Part shown: one piece after another, positions 30,397 through 39,230 of the stretch
Numbering within the stretch: the first letter of the stretch is position 1
Layout: each line of letters opens with the position of its first letter
NCBI GenBank assembly: GCA_977017575.1
Contig: CDRNVI010000099.1
Location: 124,001 to 188,000, forward strand
Length of the DNA: 64,000 nt
Source of the DNA: Paramoeba atlantica
Taxonomy: Eukaryota > Discosea
Direction: 5' to 3'
Made by a program: the position numbers and the translations under genes
Notes under the pieces: model-generated
The model's database searches: none
What the model saw: only the letters and a program-made list of their open reading frames with translations
Told to the model about the DNA's origin: nothing

Positions 30397-30850
30397 TGAT
30401 CACTCCAATATCAGTTGGTAAATGTGTCAAAACTAACCCTCCAGTAAACATGTTTCCACTGACATCCAAGTGGTATAGTCTAGCCGGCAAGTTAACTAGG
30501 CTCAAACCCCCCGTAAATGTGTTATTCGTTGCTTTAAAATATTCAATGTATTCGTGAAGTTTGAGCATACCATTGAATCGATTATCTGAAAAATCAGCTT
30601 CCTGAAGTCCTTGTTCCCAAAACAAATTCTCCAGATCCAAAGTTCCTACGAGGGCGTTCTCCTGAACTAAAAGGCGTGTAAGACTGTTCGGCAAATTATT
30701 GAGGAGTAATTTCCCCGAAAATGATTGCAGGAGGCATCGAATATCTCCATGTGAACCGGAAGAAAACGAAGGTCCAAGTCCAGCTCGGAGTAATCTTTGC
30801 TTGAATACGTCATGTGCGGAATTCGCGGCGTATAAGAAACTGTACAGCCC
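30397..30850 (-). pseudogene. LRR gene 6, N-terminal part, broken by A2
   Basis: LRR repeats run from about 30850 to the A2 junction. They include LDLRFLPVHMEIFDASCNHF, then after a one-base shift LLNNLPNSLTRLLVQENALVG, EADFSDNRFNGMLKL, LYHLDVSGNMFTGGLVLTHL and finally LPTDIGVI. No cap region or start codon is recognisable upstream. This LRR type has longer repeats than genes 1-4. The next repeat is at 25579-25639, beyond A2. Confidence 0.65.
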
Positions 30851-31281
30851 GTGAACGCGTTAGAACTTAAATATTTTGTTTATCATGCGCTCTTTGGCGC
30901 AGAGATAATCCCCTTAATGCGACGGCCGAAATCATCGGCACATAATCCGCCCACAACGGATGTCGCCAAAGGGGGTTCGACGCGGACTCTGTCGGTAGAG
31001 AGGTCCAGGCAACTCGCCTCTCTTTACGCAGCCGGAGGGGCGTACTGCAACCGACTCGGTCCCAGTCGGTAGAGGTGGTCCAGGCAACTCACCACCTCTT
31101 TACGCAGCCGGAGGGGCGCACTGCAACCGACCGCTGCCTCGCGATAATGCGAGGCAGAGTCACGCCCAGTGGTCCTCAAGGGAGGCCACCATGGCGCATA
31201 GCTCCCGGGAAGAGATAGGCGCGAGAAGAAGAAAGCCGGGGAGGGAAGAAAACTCACTCAAGGAGTGAGCCGGGGAGGTGG
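30851..31281 (+). other. Cluster of hairpins with a covarying tandem duplication
   Basis: No gene. Two units, 30991-31054 and 31065-31131, are tandem copies. Each begins GTCGGT and ends ACCGAC, which can pair. Inside is a hairpin with constant loop TCCAGGCAACTC but different stems: AGAGAGG with CCTCTCT in unit 1 and AGAGGTGG with CCACCTCT in unit 2. More hairpins flank it: GCCGA/TCGGC (about 30924-30938), ATCCG/CGGAT (about 30947-30963), CTGCCTCGC/GCGAGGCAG (about 31134-31157), and GTGG-CCTC with GAGG-CCAC (about 31170-31190). The strand is unknown; a structured RNA is possible. Confidence 0.5.
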
Positions 31282-31395
31282 AAGTATAGGAATATTGCAT
31301 AAGTATAGGAATATTGCATAAGTATAGGAATATTGCATAAGTATAGGAATATTGCACAAGTATAGGAATATTGCATAAGTATAGGAATATTGCAT
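31282..31395 (+). repeat. 19-bp tandem repeat array, six copies
   Basis: Six head-to-tail copies of AAGTATAGGAATATTGCAT with at most one base of variation. The same unit is found at 33061-33155 (same orientation) and 33707-33763 (inverted). Confidence 0.9.
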
Positions 31396-31551
31396 AGCCG
31401 TCTAATCATGTCACAAAATACTGTGAATTGGTTTTGAGAGGGGTGTGAGGAGTTCGAATGTATAAAGAATATCTCTTTCTCCAGTTTTGCGGACAGTACA
31501 GAAGAACTTTTATCACGTTGGCTCAAGAATCATAAACTTGTTGCCCAACAG

Positions 31552-32466
31552 GTGTGGTGCCACAAAGTCAAGTATCATGACACCAAGGAAATCATGTGTG
31601 TACATGATGGTTCCCATTGGTATTGTCCTTACGTGGAAACTACAGAGTGTAGAGCACGTTACAGTGCGATGGAACCCTTATTCAATTTAAAAAGCAAACG
31701 AAGTATTAAGGACACACTCATCGTGTTGTACGGTCTCATCGAGGGTATGTCCCTTCAACAAGTTTCCCGCGAATGCACTCTTGGCAAGCTTACAATTGTT
31801 AAATTGTTTCAATTCTTCGAATACATTATTAGCACTGCGCACGACATGCGCTTCGACGCTTCACAGGGCACAGTTCTTTTCATGCAAAAGGACGAAACGT
31901 GCGTTTCCCGGATCAAGCGAATGGGGTGCGGTCGAGGGAAAAGAGTCCGACGCGATGGTTCCTCTTGGTACCATACTTTGGTACACTGCGATGAGATACC
32001 AGATGAAGAAGGTCGCATACACTATCCCATGAAAGAGATATTTGTAAAGTACCTGGAAAGCACAGATGCTGCCACTATGACCGCTCATGTGCGCCATCTT
32101 GCCAAGAACTCCCGTTGCCAAATATATACGGACTGCGCTGGTGCCAGCAAGTGTCTAAATCGGGAATGGCGCCATGGGGCCGTAAACCATCGAAAACATT
32201 GGGTAACAGTCTCCGGCATCCACACTAATACCGTGGAACATGCCAATGGCCTCCTCAAAAAGGAACTCAAAGCTCGTGGGGGCCGTCTTGGCAACGATGA
32301 AATATCTCGCGCTCACCGAATGAAGTTTTTCGCAGAAATTGCTAACGCGACACTCTCTGTCAACGGAGGTTCCCGTGTACGTCGCATCTTCCAAGATATT
32401 CGTACATTCTGCAAAGCTGTTAGTTTCTACCGCGACGAAGAAGACGAAAGTAGTGACTCGGAGTAA
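31552..32466 (+). CDS. Merlin/IS1595-like transposase
   Basis: 304 codons. The frame is open further upstream to about 31439, but no ATG is in frame before IMCVHDG, so the true start is unclear. An N-terminal zinc-ribbon-like segment (VWCHK, WYCPYVETTECRARYS) precedes a catalytic domain with MQKDETCVSR, CQIYTDCAGASKC and HTNTVEHANGLLKKELKARG. These fit the D, D and E positions of the IS1595/Merlin (ISXO2-like) fold, together with the conserved H-x2-VNH (HGAVNHRKHWV). It ends in an acidic tail EEDESSDSE. Arrays of the 19-bp repeat lie on both sides (31282 and 33061). Confidence 0.65.
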   Translation: MWCHKVKYHDTKEIMCVHDGSHWYCPYVETTECRARYSAMEPLFNLKSKRSIKDTLIVLYGLIEGMSLQQVSRECTLGKLTIVKLFQFFEYIISTAHDMRFDASQGTVLFMQKDETCVSRIKRMGCGRGKRVRRDGSSWYHTLVHCDEIPDEEGRIHYPMKEIFVKYLESTDAATMTAHVRHLAKNSRCQIYTDCAGASKCLNREWRHGAVNHRKHWVTVSGIHTNTVEHANGLLKKELKARGGRLGNDEISRAHRMKFFAEIANATLSVNGGSRVRRIFQDIRTFCKAVSFYRDEEDESSDSE

Positions 32467-33060
32467 GGCTCGTTATTTTTTGTGTCCATGTGTACCGTCG
32501 TTATTTCTTCACGCAGAAGGAAATTTCTTCCCGCAGAAAGTACAGGTTATTTCATTCCGTATCCTGTATACCTTCAAGTTGGTTACCCATGTTGACAGTG
32601 TTTAGAATGCCCCTTTTCTGGTCGACGTTCACAATTTGCCCCCAAAAAGGTAAAGAACGTGACACTGCATAGGAAAATAAATACACAATCCTGCGGCCAA
32701 ACCACAATCCCCGGCCAACTATCTTTACGTGCCATTTACGGTTCTGTTGTGCAAACAAGATCTAGGTTTAGTTTTTGGGTGTCACACTTTCACGTGACTC
32801 AGTGGCCCGGCCGGCCCCTCCGTGCGTTCGGCCTCTCATATTCCCCAAAACAACTACCACCTTCCCCCCATTTATCAGGGGTCGCTCGCGCGACCCCCGC
32901 TAAATAGGGGGGGAAGGTGGTAGTTGTGGGGTATGGAGGCCTCTCGCAACTCCGGGGCCTCACCGGGAGCAAAGGTGAGTTCCCATAGCACCCCGCACCA
33001 ACTTTTGGCAAAAGTTGAAATCGGTGCCTAAAACTTTATGCATGTGAATGTGCTGTTCCG
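32467..33060. repeat. Gap with a near-perfect long hairpin
   Basis: No gene. Positions about 32830-32942 form a hairpin: GGCCTC, CCCCAAAACAACTACCACC and TTCCCCCC on the left pair with GGGGGGAAGGTGGTAGTTG and GGGG with GGAGGCC on the right, centred on GGGGTCGCTCGCGCGACCCC. It looks like a foldback MITE. The remaining sequence shows nothing I can name. Confidence 0.5.
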
Positions 33061-33155
33061 AAGTATAGGAATATTGCATAAGTATAGGAATATTGCATAA
33101 GTATAGGAATATTGCATAAGTATAGGAATATTGCATAAGTATAGGAATATTGCAG
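33061..33155 (+). repeat. 19-bp tandem repeat array, five copies
   Basis: Five copies of AAGTATAGGAATATTGCAT in the same orientation as the array at 31282. Confidence 0.9.
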
Positions 33156-33706
33156 AGCCCCTCTAATTTTTTTTTAACTTTTGAAAAATTTCTCCTGGCA
33201 AGATCCCACCTGTATTGGATCTTACAAATCCTTTTCCTTGTAGATGAGACTCCAAAGTATATACGCACATCACATTTTCTAAAAATGGAAAAGTTGCATA
33301 TAGGGGGTGACCCCGCCAAAGTAGCCAAAAACAGGTGAAAGTGGGCTTTTTTAAGCAAAATCCACGAAAAGTGGCCATTTTAGGGCATTTTAGAAGGGTC
33401 CCCCCTAATATGTGAAGTCTTTATTCCAAGTAAAAGTAGTTCAAAGTGATAGATTAGGGTACGTTATAGCGTCCATATGTTCGGTATTCCATTTTCCCGG
33501 GGTTACAAGTCTATGAGGCACGTAACAAATAAAAAAAATCGCATATTTTCGAGAAATATACCACCCTTGACTTTGTAAAAATTTGTTTCAAATTACAAAA
33601 AATAGGTGGTTTCCCGACAGTGTAATCGCAGATCTATACAACGGTTATAATTATCTACCGAAATCAAGAAACTCATATTAAGGGGTGGGGGGTCAAAAAT
33701 AGAGTT
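33156..33706. other. Gene-free stretch
   Basis: Nothing recognisable: short AT-rich tracts, no long open frame on either strand, no strong repeat. It lies between two arrays of the 19-bp unit. Confidence 0.4.
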
Positions 33707-33763
33707 ATGCAATATTCCTATACTTATGCAATATTCCTATACTTATGCAATATTCCTATACTT
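33707..33763 (-). repeat. 19-bp tandem repeat array, three inverted copies
   Basis: Three copies of the unit AAGTATAGGAATATTGCAT on the minus strand, opposite to the arrays at 31282 and 33061. Confidence 0.9.
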
Positions 33764-33943
33764 TGACCAGCCGGGGAGGGGTGAAAAGTCGGAAGTACGT
33801 CCCCTACTTCCACGACAAAGAGGGACAGTTCCCGCTAGCCGTCAGCCGGAAACGGGCATTAAAAGGGAAAATGTATGCCCGTTTCCGGGAAAAGAAAGGA
33901 AGGGCTAGCAAAATGTACAACAAGGTACAGAAACTGTATCTTT
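33764..33943 (-). mobile_element. Retroelement 5' end with strong hairpin, in an LRR gene
   Basis: On the minus strand an LRR frame is followed directly by AAAGATACAGTTTCTGTACC and TTGTTG, the same 5' end as elements A1 and A2. The sequence then departs from A and forms nested stems: CCGGAAACGGGCAT pairs perfectly with ATGCCCGTTTCCGG (about 33848-33890), enclosed by GCTAGCC with GGCTAGC. The inverted 19-bp array lies further in. No RT is present, so this is the 5' part of a related or chimeric element. Confidence 0.5.
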
Positions 33944-34226
33944 ATAAATGCCTTAGATAATTGGGTAACTCGTTCAAATTTATTTTGCCTGAAAAGCAAC
34001 TTTTTCTCAAATTCAATGAGTGTAGATCCGTTGGGAGGCTACCCAAGTCTAATCCGCCTTCGAATTGGTTACTTTCCAGATTGATTACGTTCAGCGTCAA
34101 AGGAAAGTGGGAAACATTTATAGTACTCGTAAATTTGTTAAAACCAATAGCAAGATACTCTAGACCCGGAGGCAAATTATTTAAGATATTGGATCCAGAA
34201 AAGCAGTTTGCTGTTGTGGCGTACAC
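33944..34226 (-). pseudogene. LRR gene 7 fragment, cut by a retroelement
   Basis: About four LRR units: LEYLAIGFNKFTSTINV, LNVINLESNQFEGGLDL, LHSLNLRKSCFSGKINL and LPNYLRHL at the junction. The cap region and C-terminus are missing. The break falls six codons after the LRR proline, as at the A1 and A2 junctions. Confidence 0.65.
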
Positions 34227-34600
34227 TCTTAGCTCATAACACTACATACTCATAACGTGCACTTAATAATGTCTGTTATGTTCCCTTATGCCCTGTGTTA
34301 ACGTGTATGATTGCATATCATGTGCAAAGTTTATAACCACAATAATATTTGGCTTATTTGTGAAACTATTCGTATCAATATACCTTTCTTGGGCCCTTTA
34401 ATGTACGGAATAAGCCATGAACAGGTTAATCAAGTGTATTCCGAGCTACACCGGGTTCACGGCGCCGTTATAGGGAAAAAGACATGCGGCGTCTAAAATT
34501 TTCCCTATGTATGTGCGCTTTAAACTGCACATGGGAACAATTACATGACCTCCAGGGGCTTTGAACGAGCCCGAATGATCCGCCAGTTTCTATCCGCACC
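34227..34600. other. Short gap upstream of a transposase remnant
   Basis: A 61-codon frame at 34311-34496 (HEQVNQVYSELHRVHGAVIG) may be the decayed N-terminus of the following transposase. Nothing else is recognisable. Confidence 0.25.
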
Positions 34601-35449
34601 TTGCGTGAAGATTTCTCGCGCACAACAAAGTTACTTTCCTCCCCGCACCTGATGAACCCAAACTTGCTGTTTCAGCATGGTGTTCCGTGGCTTTCGGATG
34701 TGACATGTATCGTAGATGTCACTACCATTCCTTGCCGAGCGCGCAAGAAGCACACTGCTTGGGACAGCACGCGTGGTGAGTACGTGCAAAAAGACGCAAC
34801 TTACTCTGGAAAGCATCATAAGCATTGTTTTAAAGCAGAATTTTGGATGACGTTGGCCGGAGTTCTTTTCTTTTTTCGAGGACCTGTGAATGGAAGTATC
34901 CATGATGCGAAAGTTTACAGTACTACTACAACTCACAGGACTCCACTTTTCGATCATCACAAAGACGAAATGTTTCTTGGAGATCTTGGGTATATAGGTT
35001 GCAATCATTGTTTCGTACCATATAAAGAGTACAATAAGAAAAACTTGGCCCTGGAATCTTTTTCTGTGGGAAAGAGGAGCATTGGTAATCTTCCTGTTGG
35101 CTCCTCTATCCTTCGTCGCACAGTTCTTCTCCTGGTACAGCATCGAGGACATCTCGTACTCGATGTGCGTCCACGTGAACTGTACTTTCTGGGCGAGGTT
35201 GGCCAAGACATGGAAAGCTACCTTGAGGAGCAACCATTATATGCTCCGCGACGAAAAGGCGAGGTGGGAGACTTTGTCGAGAGCTTGTGGCGCTCGATCA
35301 CGGGACAACGGTCTCGCGCTTGCGCAGCATGGCGCCCAAAACGCATGAAAGCTTCCACTTCCCTCGAAGCAAGCGCTGAAAGCAACCAAGTGGAAAGTCC
35401 TGCAAAGGGCTTATCGGGCAGGGTCATTCGATTTCCCGAGCTCGAGTAA
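34601..35449 (+). pseudogene. Harbinger-like (DDE_Tnp_4) transposase remnant
   Basis: The segment CIVDVTTIPCRAR, DATYSGKHHKHCFKAEFW, FRGPVNGSIHDAKVYS and MFLGDLGYIGC reproduces the order of the PIF/Harbinger nuclease core: first D near the start, YSGK-x-H, G-x-HD, then D-x-GY-x-G. After about 35050 the same frame is no longer similar, while another frame (about 35082-35348, with WARLAKTW) looks like the missing C-terminal helices, so a frameshift is likely. No terminal repeats were identified. Confidence 0.5.
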
Positions 35450-35898
35450 AACGCTATGGGACAAAAAAGGGAATACGAAGTGCGAAAGTGTAAAGTGGAA
35501 AAGATCAGCACTAAGTACAGTACTGTAACCCCCCTTTAATATAAACCCCCCAAACCTATCATAGAGACAAAACGCATTATTCTACGTTAAAGGGGGTCAC
35601 AGTATTTGAAATGTGTTCAACCCTTTTAATATTTGTGAATGAGTGCTGAAGCTCAGTTTTGAAATCTATAGTACATTAATACTCCGTCCCAAAATTTTGA
35701 AACCATTCTATAGAGAGCACCTTGGCTTTGTTTTTAGTTCTGCAAAAAGCTACGGTTATGGGAATGCCACAAGAGGATCGGAAAAATAGTTTAAATTGAC
35801 GCACGTTAACGTTTGAAAATTTTAATTTTTTTGCTGAACTAAATTTGTTTGACATACGCTTTTTACAAAACTTGCTTAACAAATACTTCTTTTATACG
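35450..35898. other. Gene-free stretch
   Basis: No gene. There is a short inverted motif around ACCCCCCTTTAATATAAACC (35529-35548) and TTAAAGGGGGTCAC (35587-35600), which may be ends of a small element. Confidence 0.3.
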
Positions 35899-36294
35899 AT
35901 GTCCATGTCACACATATCTCCCAGCACGTATGGGAGCTCTGATAGCATGAGCTCAGGTTACACGAGCTCGGAATACACGAGTTCGGAGGCAACTTCGGAG
36001 AGTGATTCCAAAAATTCAAAAGTTTGCCGATCAGGCTCTTCTGTCGTTTCATCATTGTCTTCGCACTCACCGGAGTACGCAAGCTCTGATTCAGAGGATG
36101 ATCCGAACTGGGATCCAGAAGATGAGTCAACAGACTCGGAAATATCGGAACCTCTCCCCCCCTCTCTCGGGGGGTGTATTTTAATCTTTTTTATGCATGG
36201 AGATTACCGCTGCATTCTCCCGAACTTTGACCCCCTCGAGTGCTTACTCTGCCTTCATTCATTGGTTATTTCAAAACTACTGTTTCCTTTTTGA
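35899..36294 (+). CDS. Ser/Asp/Glu-rich small protein, unrecognised
   Basis: From MSMSHISPSTYGSSD the protein is dominated by Ser, Tyr, Glu and Thr. It contains YTSSEYTSSEATSES and SSDSEDDPNWDPEDESTDSE, then an unrelated hydrophobic tail (GGCILIFF). A related string, GSEGDDPDWDPDDD, occurs at about 50764-50805. Such acidic starts are also seen at 57450 and 63846, so these may be N-termini of a transposon-encoded protein. No fold is recognisable. Confidence 0.35.
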   Translation: MSMSHISPSTYGSSDSMSSGYTSSEYTSSEATSESDSKNSKVCRSGSSVVSSLSSHSPEYASSDSEDDPNWDPEDESTDSEISEPLPPSLGGCILIFFMHGDYRCILPNFDPLECLLCLHSLVISKLLFPF

Positions 36295-36359
36295 CTTACC
36301 TAGTGTTGAAACACCGCGAAACAGCGCGAAACACAGCAAAACAGCGCTTTAGGTCATCC

Positions 36360-36529
36360 GCAGCCCCTCAACTATCAGAACTAAAGTTTCTGATAGCTTT
36401 TTCTTGCTAGATTTATGCCACTATTATAGTGGTATGCAGATATATACAACTGCCATAGTAGTATAGTGTATAAGCTATATACATGTACATGCATAAATCA
36501 TTGTGTTACATAATAAGACAACCCCAACG
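36360..36529. repeat. 3' flank shared with LRR fragment 5
   Basis: This stretch matches 18823-18985 closely (CTATCAGAAC, GTATAGTGTATA, ATACATGTACATGCATAAATC), showing that LRR gene 8 and LRR fragment 5 share a duplicated segment that extends past the coding region. Confidence 0.55.
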
Positions 36530-37156
36530 TCATTCTGTGACAGATTTGATTTTTGTGTCCCTAATAAAAAATGTACTCGTGCCTACTATAACGCCTGTTG
36601 GCAGTTTATCCGCGTCATAGCTTCCCTGTAGGTTTACATTATCATTTAAAAAGAGCTCGTGGATCCCGCACGGAAGATGCTCAAAGTGTAAAGCCAGTTG
36701 GAAGCGATTCGTTGAAAAGTTCAGATGAGTCAGTGTTCTGGGCATGTCAGTGAAATCCAAAGTTCCTGAAAACGAATTCCATGATAGGTTAAGACGCTGC
36801 AGATCCCTGGGTAATGCGTCTAACCAGACTTCGCCCATGAAATCATTTGAATAAAGTTCCAACGCAAGTACGGTTACGGGCAAATGTTCCCAACGTAGCG
36901 TACCTCGTAGATCGCCTCCCCTGAGAATGTCAGAGAATGCTGATTTCATATCGTGCCAATCGATTCTTTCAACATTTTGTGCATCATTGCAATGCACTCC
37001 GAACCACGCACATGCTGGAGTCAATGGGTTTTTAAAAATGCCACTAGATGGCATAGAAACGTTTTCTAGAAATTGAACCAACATATTTTCAGGTGGAAGA
37101 TGTGCATTCACACGTCCCAGACGTAGCGATGTCGTGTCCGCGTTTCGCACAAACAT
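36530..37156 (-). CDS. LRR protein 8, stop just before the CaaX tail
   Basis: A 208-residue LRR protein starting MFVRNADTTSLRLGR, with cap ACAWFGVHCNDAQNVERIDW. About five repeats include LRGTLRWEHL, FMGEVWLDALPRDLQRLNL, FSGTLDFTDMPRTLTHLNF and LALHFEHL, and it has the conserved C-terminal segment NVNLQGSYDADKLPTGV. It stops at SVTE with TGA. Reading on in the same frame gives RWGCLIM and TAA, the family tail. The TGA therefore removes the prenylation box and should leave a soluble protein. Confidence 0.75.
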   Translation of the reverse strand: MFVRNADTTSLRLGRVNAHLPPENMLVQFLENVSMPSSGIFKNPLTPACAWFGVHCNDAQNVERIDWHDMKSAFSDILRGGDLRGTLRWEHLPVTVLALELYSNDFMGEVWLDALPRDLQRLNLSWNSFSGTLDFTDMPRTLTHLNFSTNRFQLALHFEHLPCGIHELFLNDNVNLQGSYDADKLPTGVIVGTSTFFIRDTKIKSVTE

Positions 37157-37315
37157 TACGTAGATGTGTAAGAAAAAATACTATTCTGTATAGAGAGGAT
37201 TCATAACATGAATGCAACGGTACTAAACGTTTTGTTAGCTTTTGCTTTGGTACGTTTACACATCGCCCTTATTGTTGTGCAAAATGTTTGCTCTACACAG
37301 GTCGAGCACCTTAGC

Positions 37316-39230
37316 CTACGCTTCGTGACGTGAAAGATGCAGAAAAACGCTTTCCAGATTGCACCTGTTCAAACTGTATTCCTGTACCGCAAACTCATGC
37401 TTGCGACACAGAGCCTGCAATCTACGAAATGCGCGCGATAGCAAGAACTCGCCTTCAATCTGAAACCGTATTTGCGTGTCATGTCTCTCACGAAGAATGA
37501 CTTGGCACTGGGGAAATATATCCATCCGGAGTACGTCACAAAGCTGAGGTACGTCATCTGCATCACTCCCCCCACTTTTATTATGTATGCCCTGATCTGC
37601 TAAAACCTTCATTTCTTCTTGGCACGTGGCGTATACTCTCTCTTTTCGTAGCTTTCTCTGAAGCCCGAAACAAAGTTCATACCCGACCGCAAATTTACTT
37701 TTTATATGTGGCAGAGTCCCAAGACAACGCAATGTTCCTTTTGCCAGGATCCCGACGCGGTGACACAACGCCTCGACCTCTTCTAAGTGATGGGTACTTA
37801 GTAACACACAACGAGGGATTAGTTCTTCTCCAGAACGCTCTGTAGAAATTGCTAAGCCTTCTTGATGATTCGAAAACAGGACCTCCTGCTCTATGGGTAC
37901 AGCAATATGAAAAGGATCCGAAGAAGGCAGGTTGTTCAGCTCCTTAATTCTCGCACTTCTGGTGCCCATTTTTTTATGTTCGTTCAATTCGGTATCCATC
38001 AACCTGCTCTCTCTGTCATGATTTCCATAAAGTTGTTGCAAAAGTTGCCAAAACGTCCGCCGTGTTAACGGATCCATTCCCGCGCTGGCCTCATCTAGAA
38101 TTAATACTCGAGGGGAACCCAATAGTGCGATGCCGAGTGCAAGTTTTCGACGATTACCTCCGCTGAGATTCGTCGCGCAAACGTTCAAATAGGAGGAGAG
38201 TTCGAGAAGAGAGACTAAGTATTCGATCTGGGTGGGAATTTGGGAGGGCAGAATGCCTTGCAGTCGTGCGTAAAACTGCAAATGCTCCTTCACGGTTAAT
38301 AACTCGTGTAAACCTTCTAGTTGCGGACAATATCCAAGAACGGGAGATCGGGAACACGACCGCATCACAGTGGTCTCAAAAACGCTCTCGGGAAGCGGAT
38401 GACCACAAATTGTGGCATAACCCGAGCTTGGAGAAAGCGCTCCAGTAAGGATGGAAAGAGTTGTGGTTTTTCCTGCTCCATTGGCGCCGAGAAAACCGAA
38501 GACTTCCCCAGGAGAAACACCAAAGGTAAGGGAGCGAACTGCAGTAGAACTCACGGCATTCGTTGTTTCCGTTTCCAAATGTCTTGTTTCATAAAAAGAA
38601 TGGGTCGGTCGTCTGCGTAGAGAGACCGCAATACGATTCTTGAAAAATGCGACGCACTTCAGCGCATCATGTTTTAGTTTGGATAAAACCCCATTCGAAT
38701 AGGTTTTATTTAGCTTTACAATAGTGATGAGATCCTTGGAGCGCTTCCGAGAAGTCAGAGGGCAAACATCTGGGCGGCTACCCTGATGGCCGCACGCAGC
38801 CATAATTTCCTTTTCTTCCTGAACTACATCGGGATCGGCAGAAATCGTCCCGCTTGTTGTAGGAAACCCAGAGAGGTCCGTATAGCCTCTCGAGAGGACA
38901 GGAATTCGACACATCAACGGCCGCAACAACTTGGCTACCCACCAAGGCGCATCCATGGCAACCGCAATACTCAGAAAAACAACCGACCCCATCATCAGGT
39001 ACGCGACCGGGGCGCCCACACATTCCCACGCCAACGGCGACGTGCTCCCCACCCGTCCCCCCCACCCTTTTTGGCTCCCCTCGTTTCCTCCCCCCCACCC
39101 CAGCCCCCCCTCCCCCCACCTCTCCACCACCCCCCTCTTCGCCCCCCTCCACGCCAGCGCCATCAGCCCCTCCCCTAGACAGAACCCCGGAAACACGCGA
39201 AAGAACCCGCACCCACGTGGCGTACCCCCC
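37316..39230 (-). CDS. ABC subfamily A transporter, C-terminal NBD2 part
   Basis: This is the last part of a full-size ABCA lipid-type transporter. It begins with the end of the second membrane domain (VFPGFCLGEGLMALA, which matches the FP-FCLG-GL motif of ABCA proteins). NBD2 follows: GANGAGKT (Walker A), LGYCPQLEGL (Q-loop), LSGGNRRKLALGIALLG (signature), RVLILDEASAGMD (Walker B, with A where most members have P) and LLSTHHLEEVEAL (H-loop). About 70 residues are inserted between Walker B and the H-loop. A regulatory-type C-terminus ends at SRHEA. It is in a different frame from the upstream membrane region. Confidence 0.85.

Noticed and set aside
31282..33763. Tandem 19-bp arrays considered as CRISPR
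   Set aside because: There are no unique spacers between repeats and the context is eukaryotic; they are simple tandem repeats.
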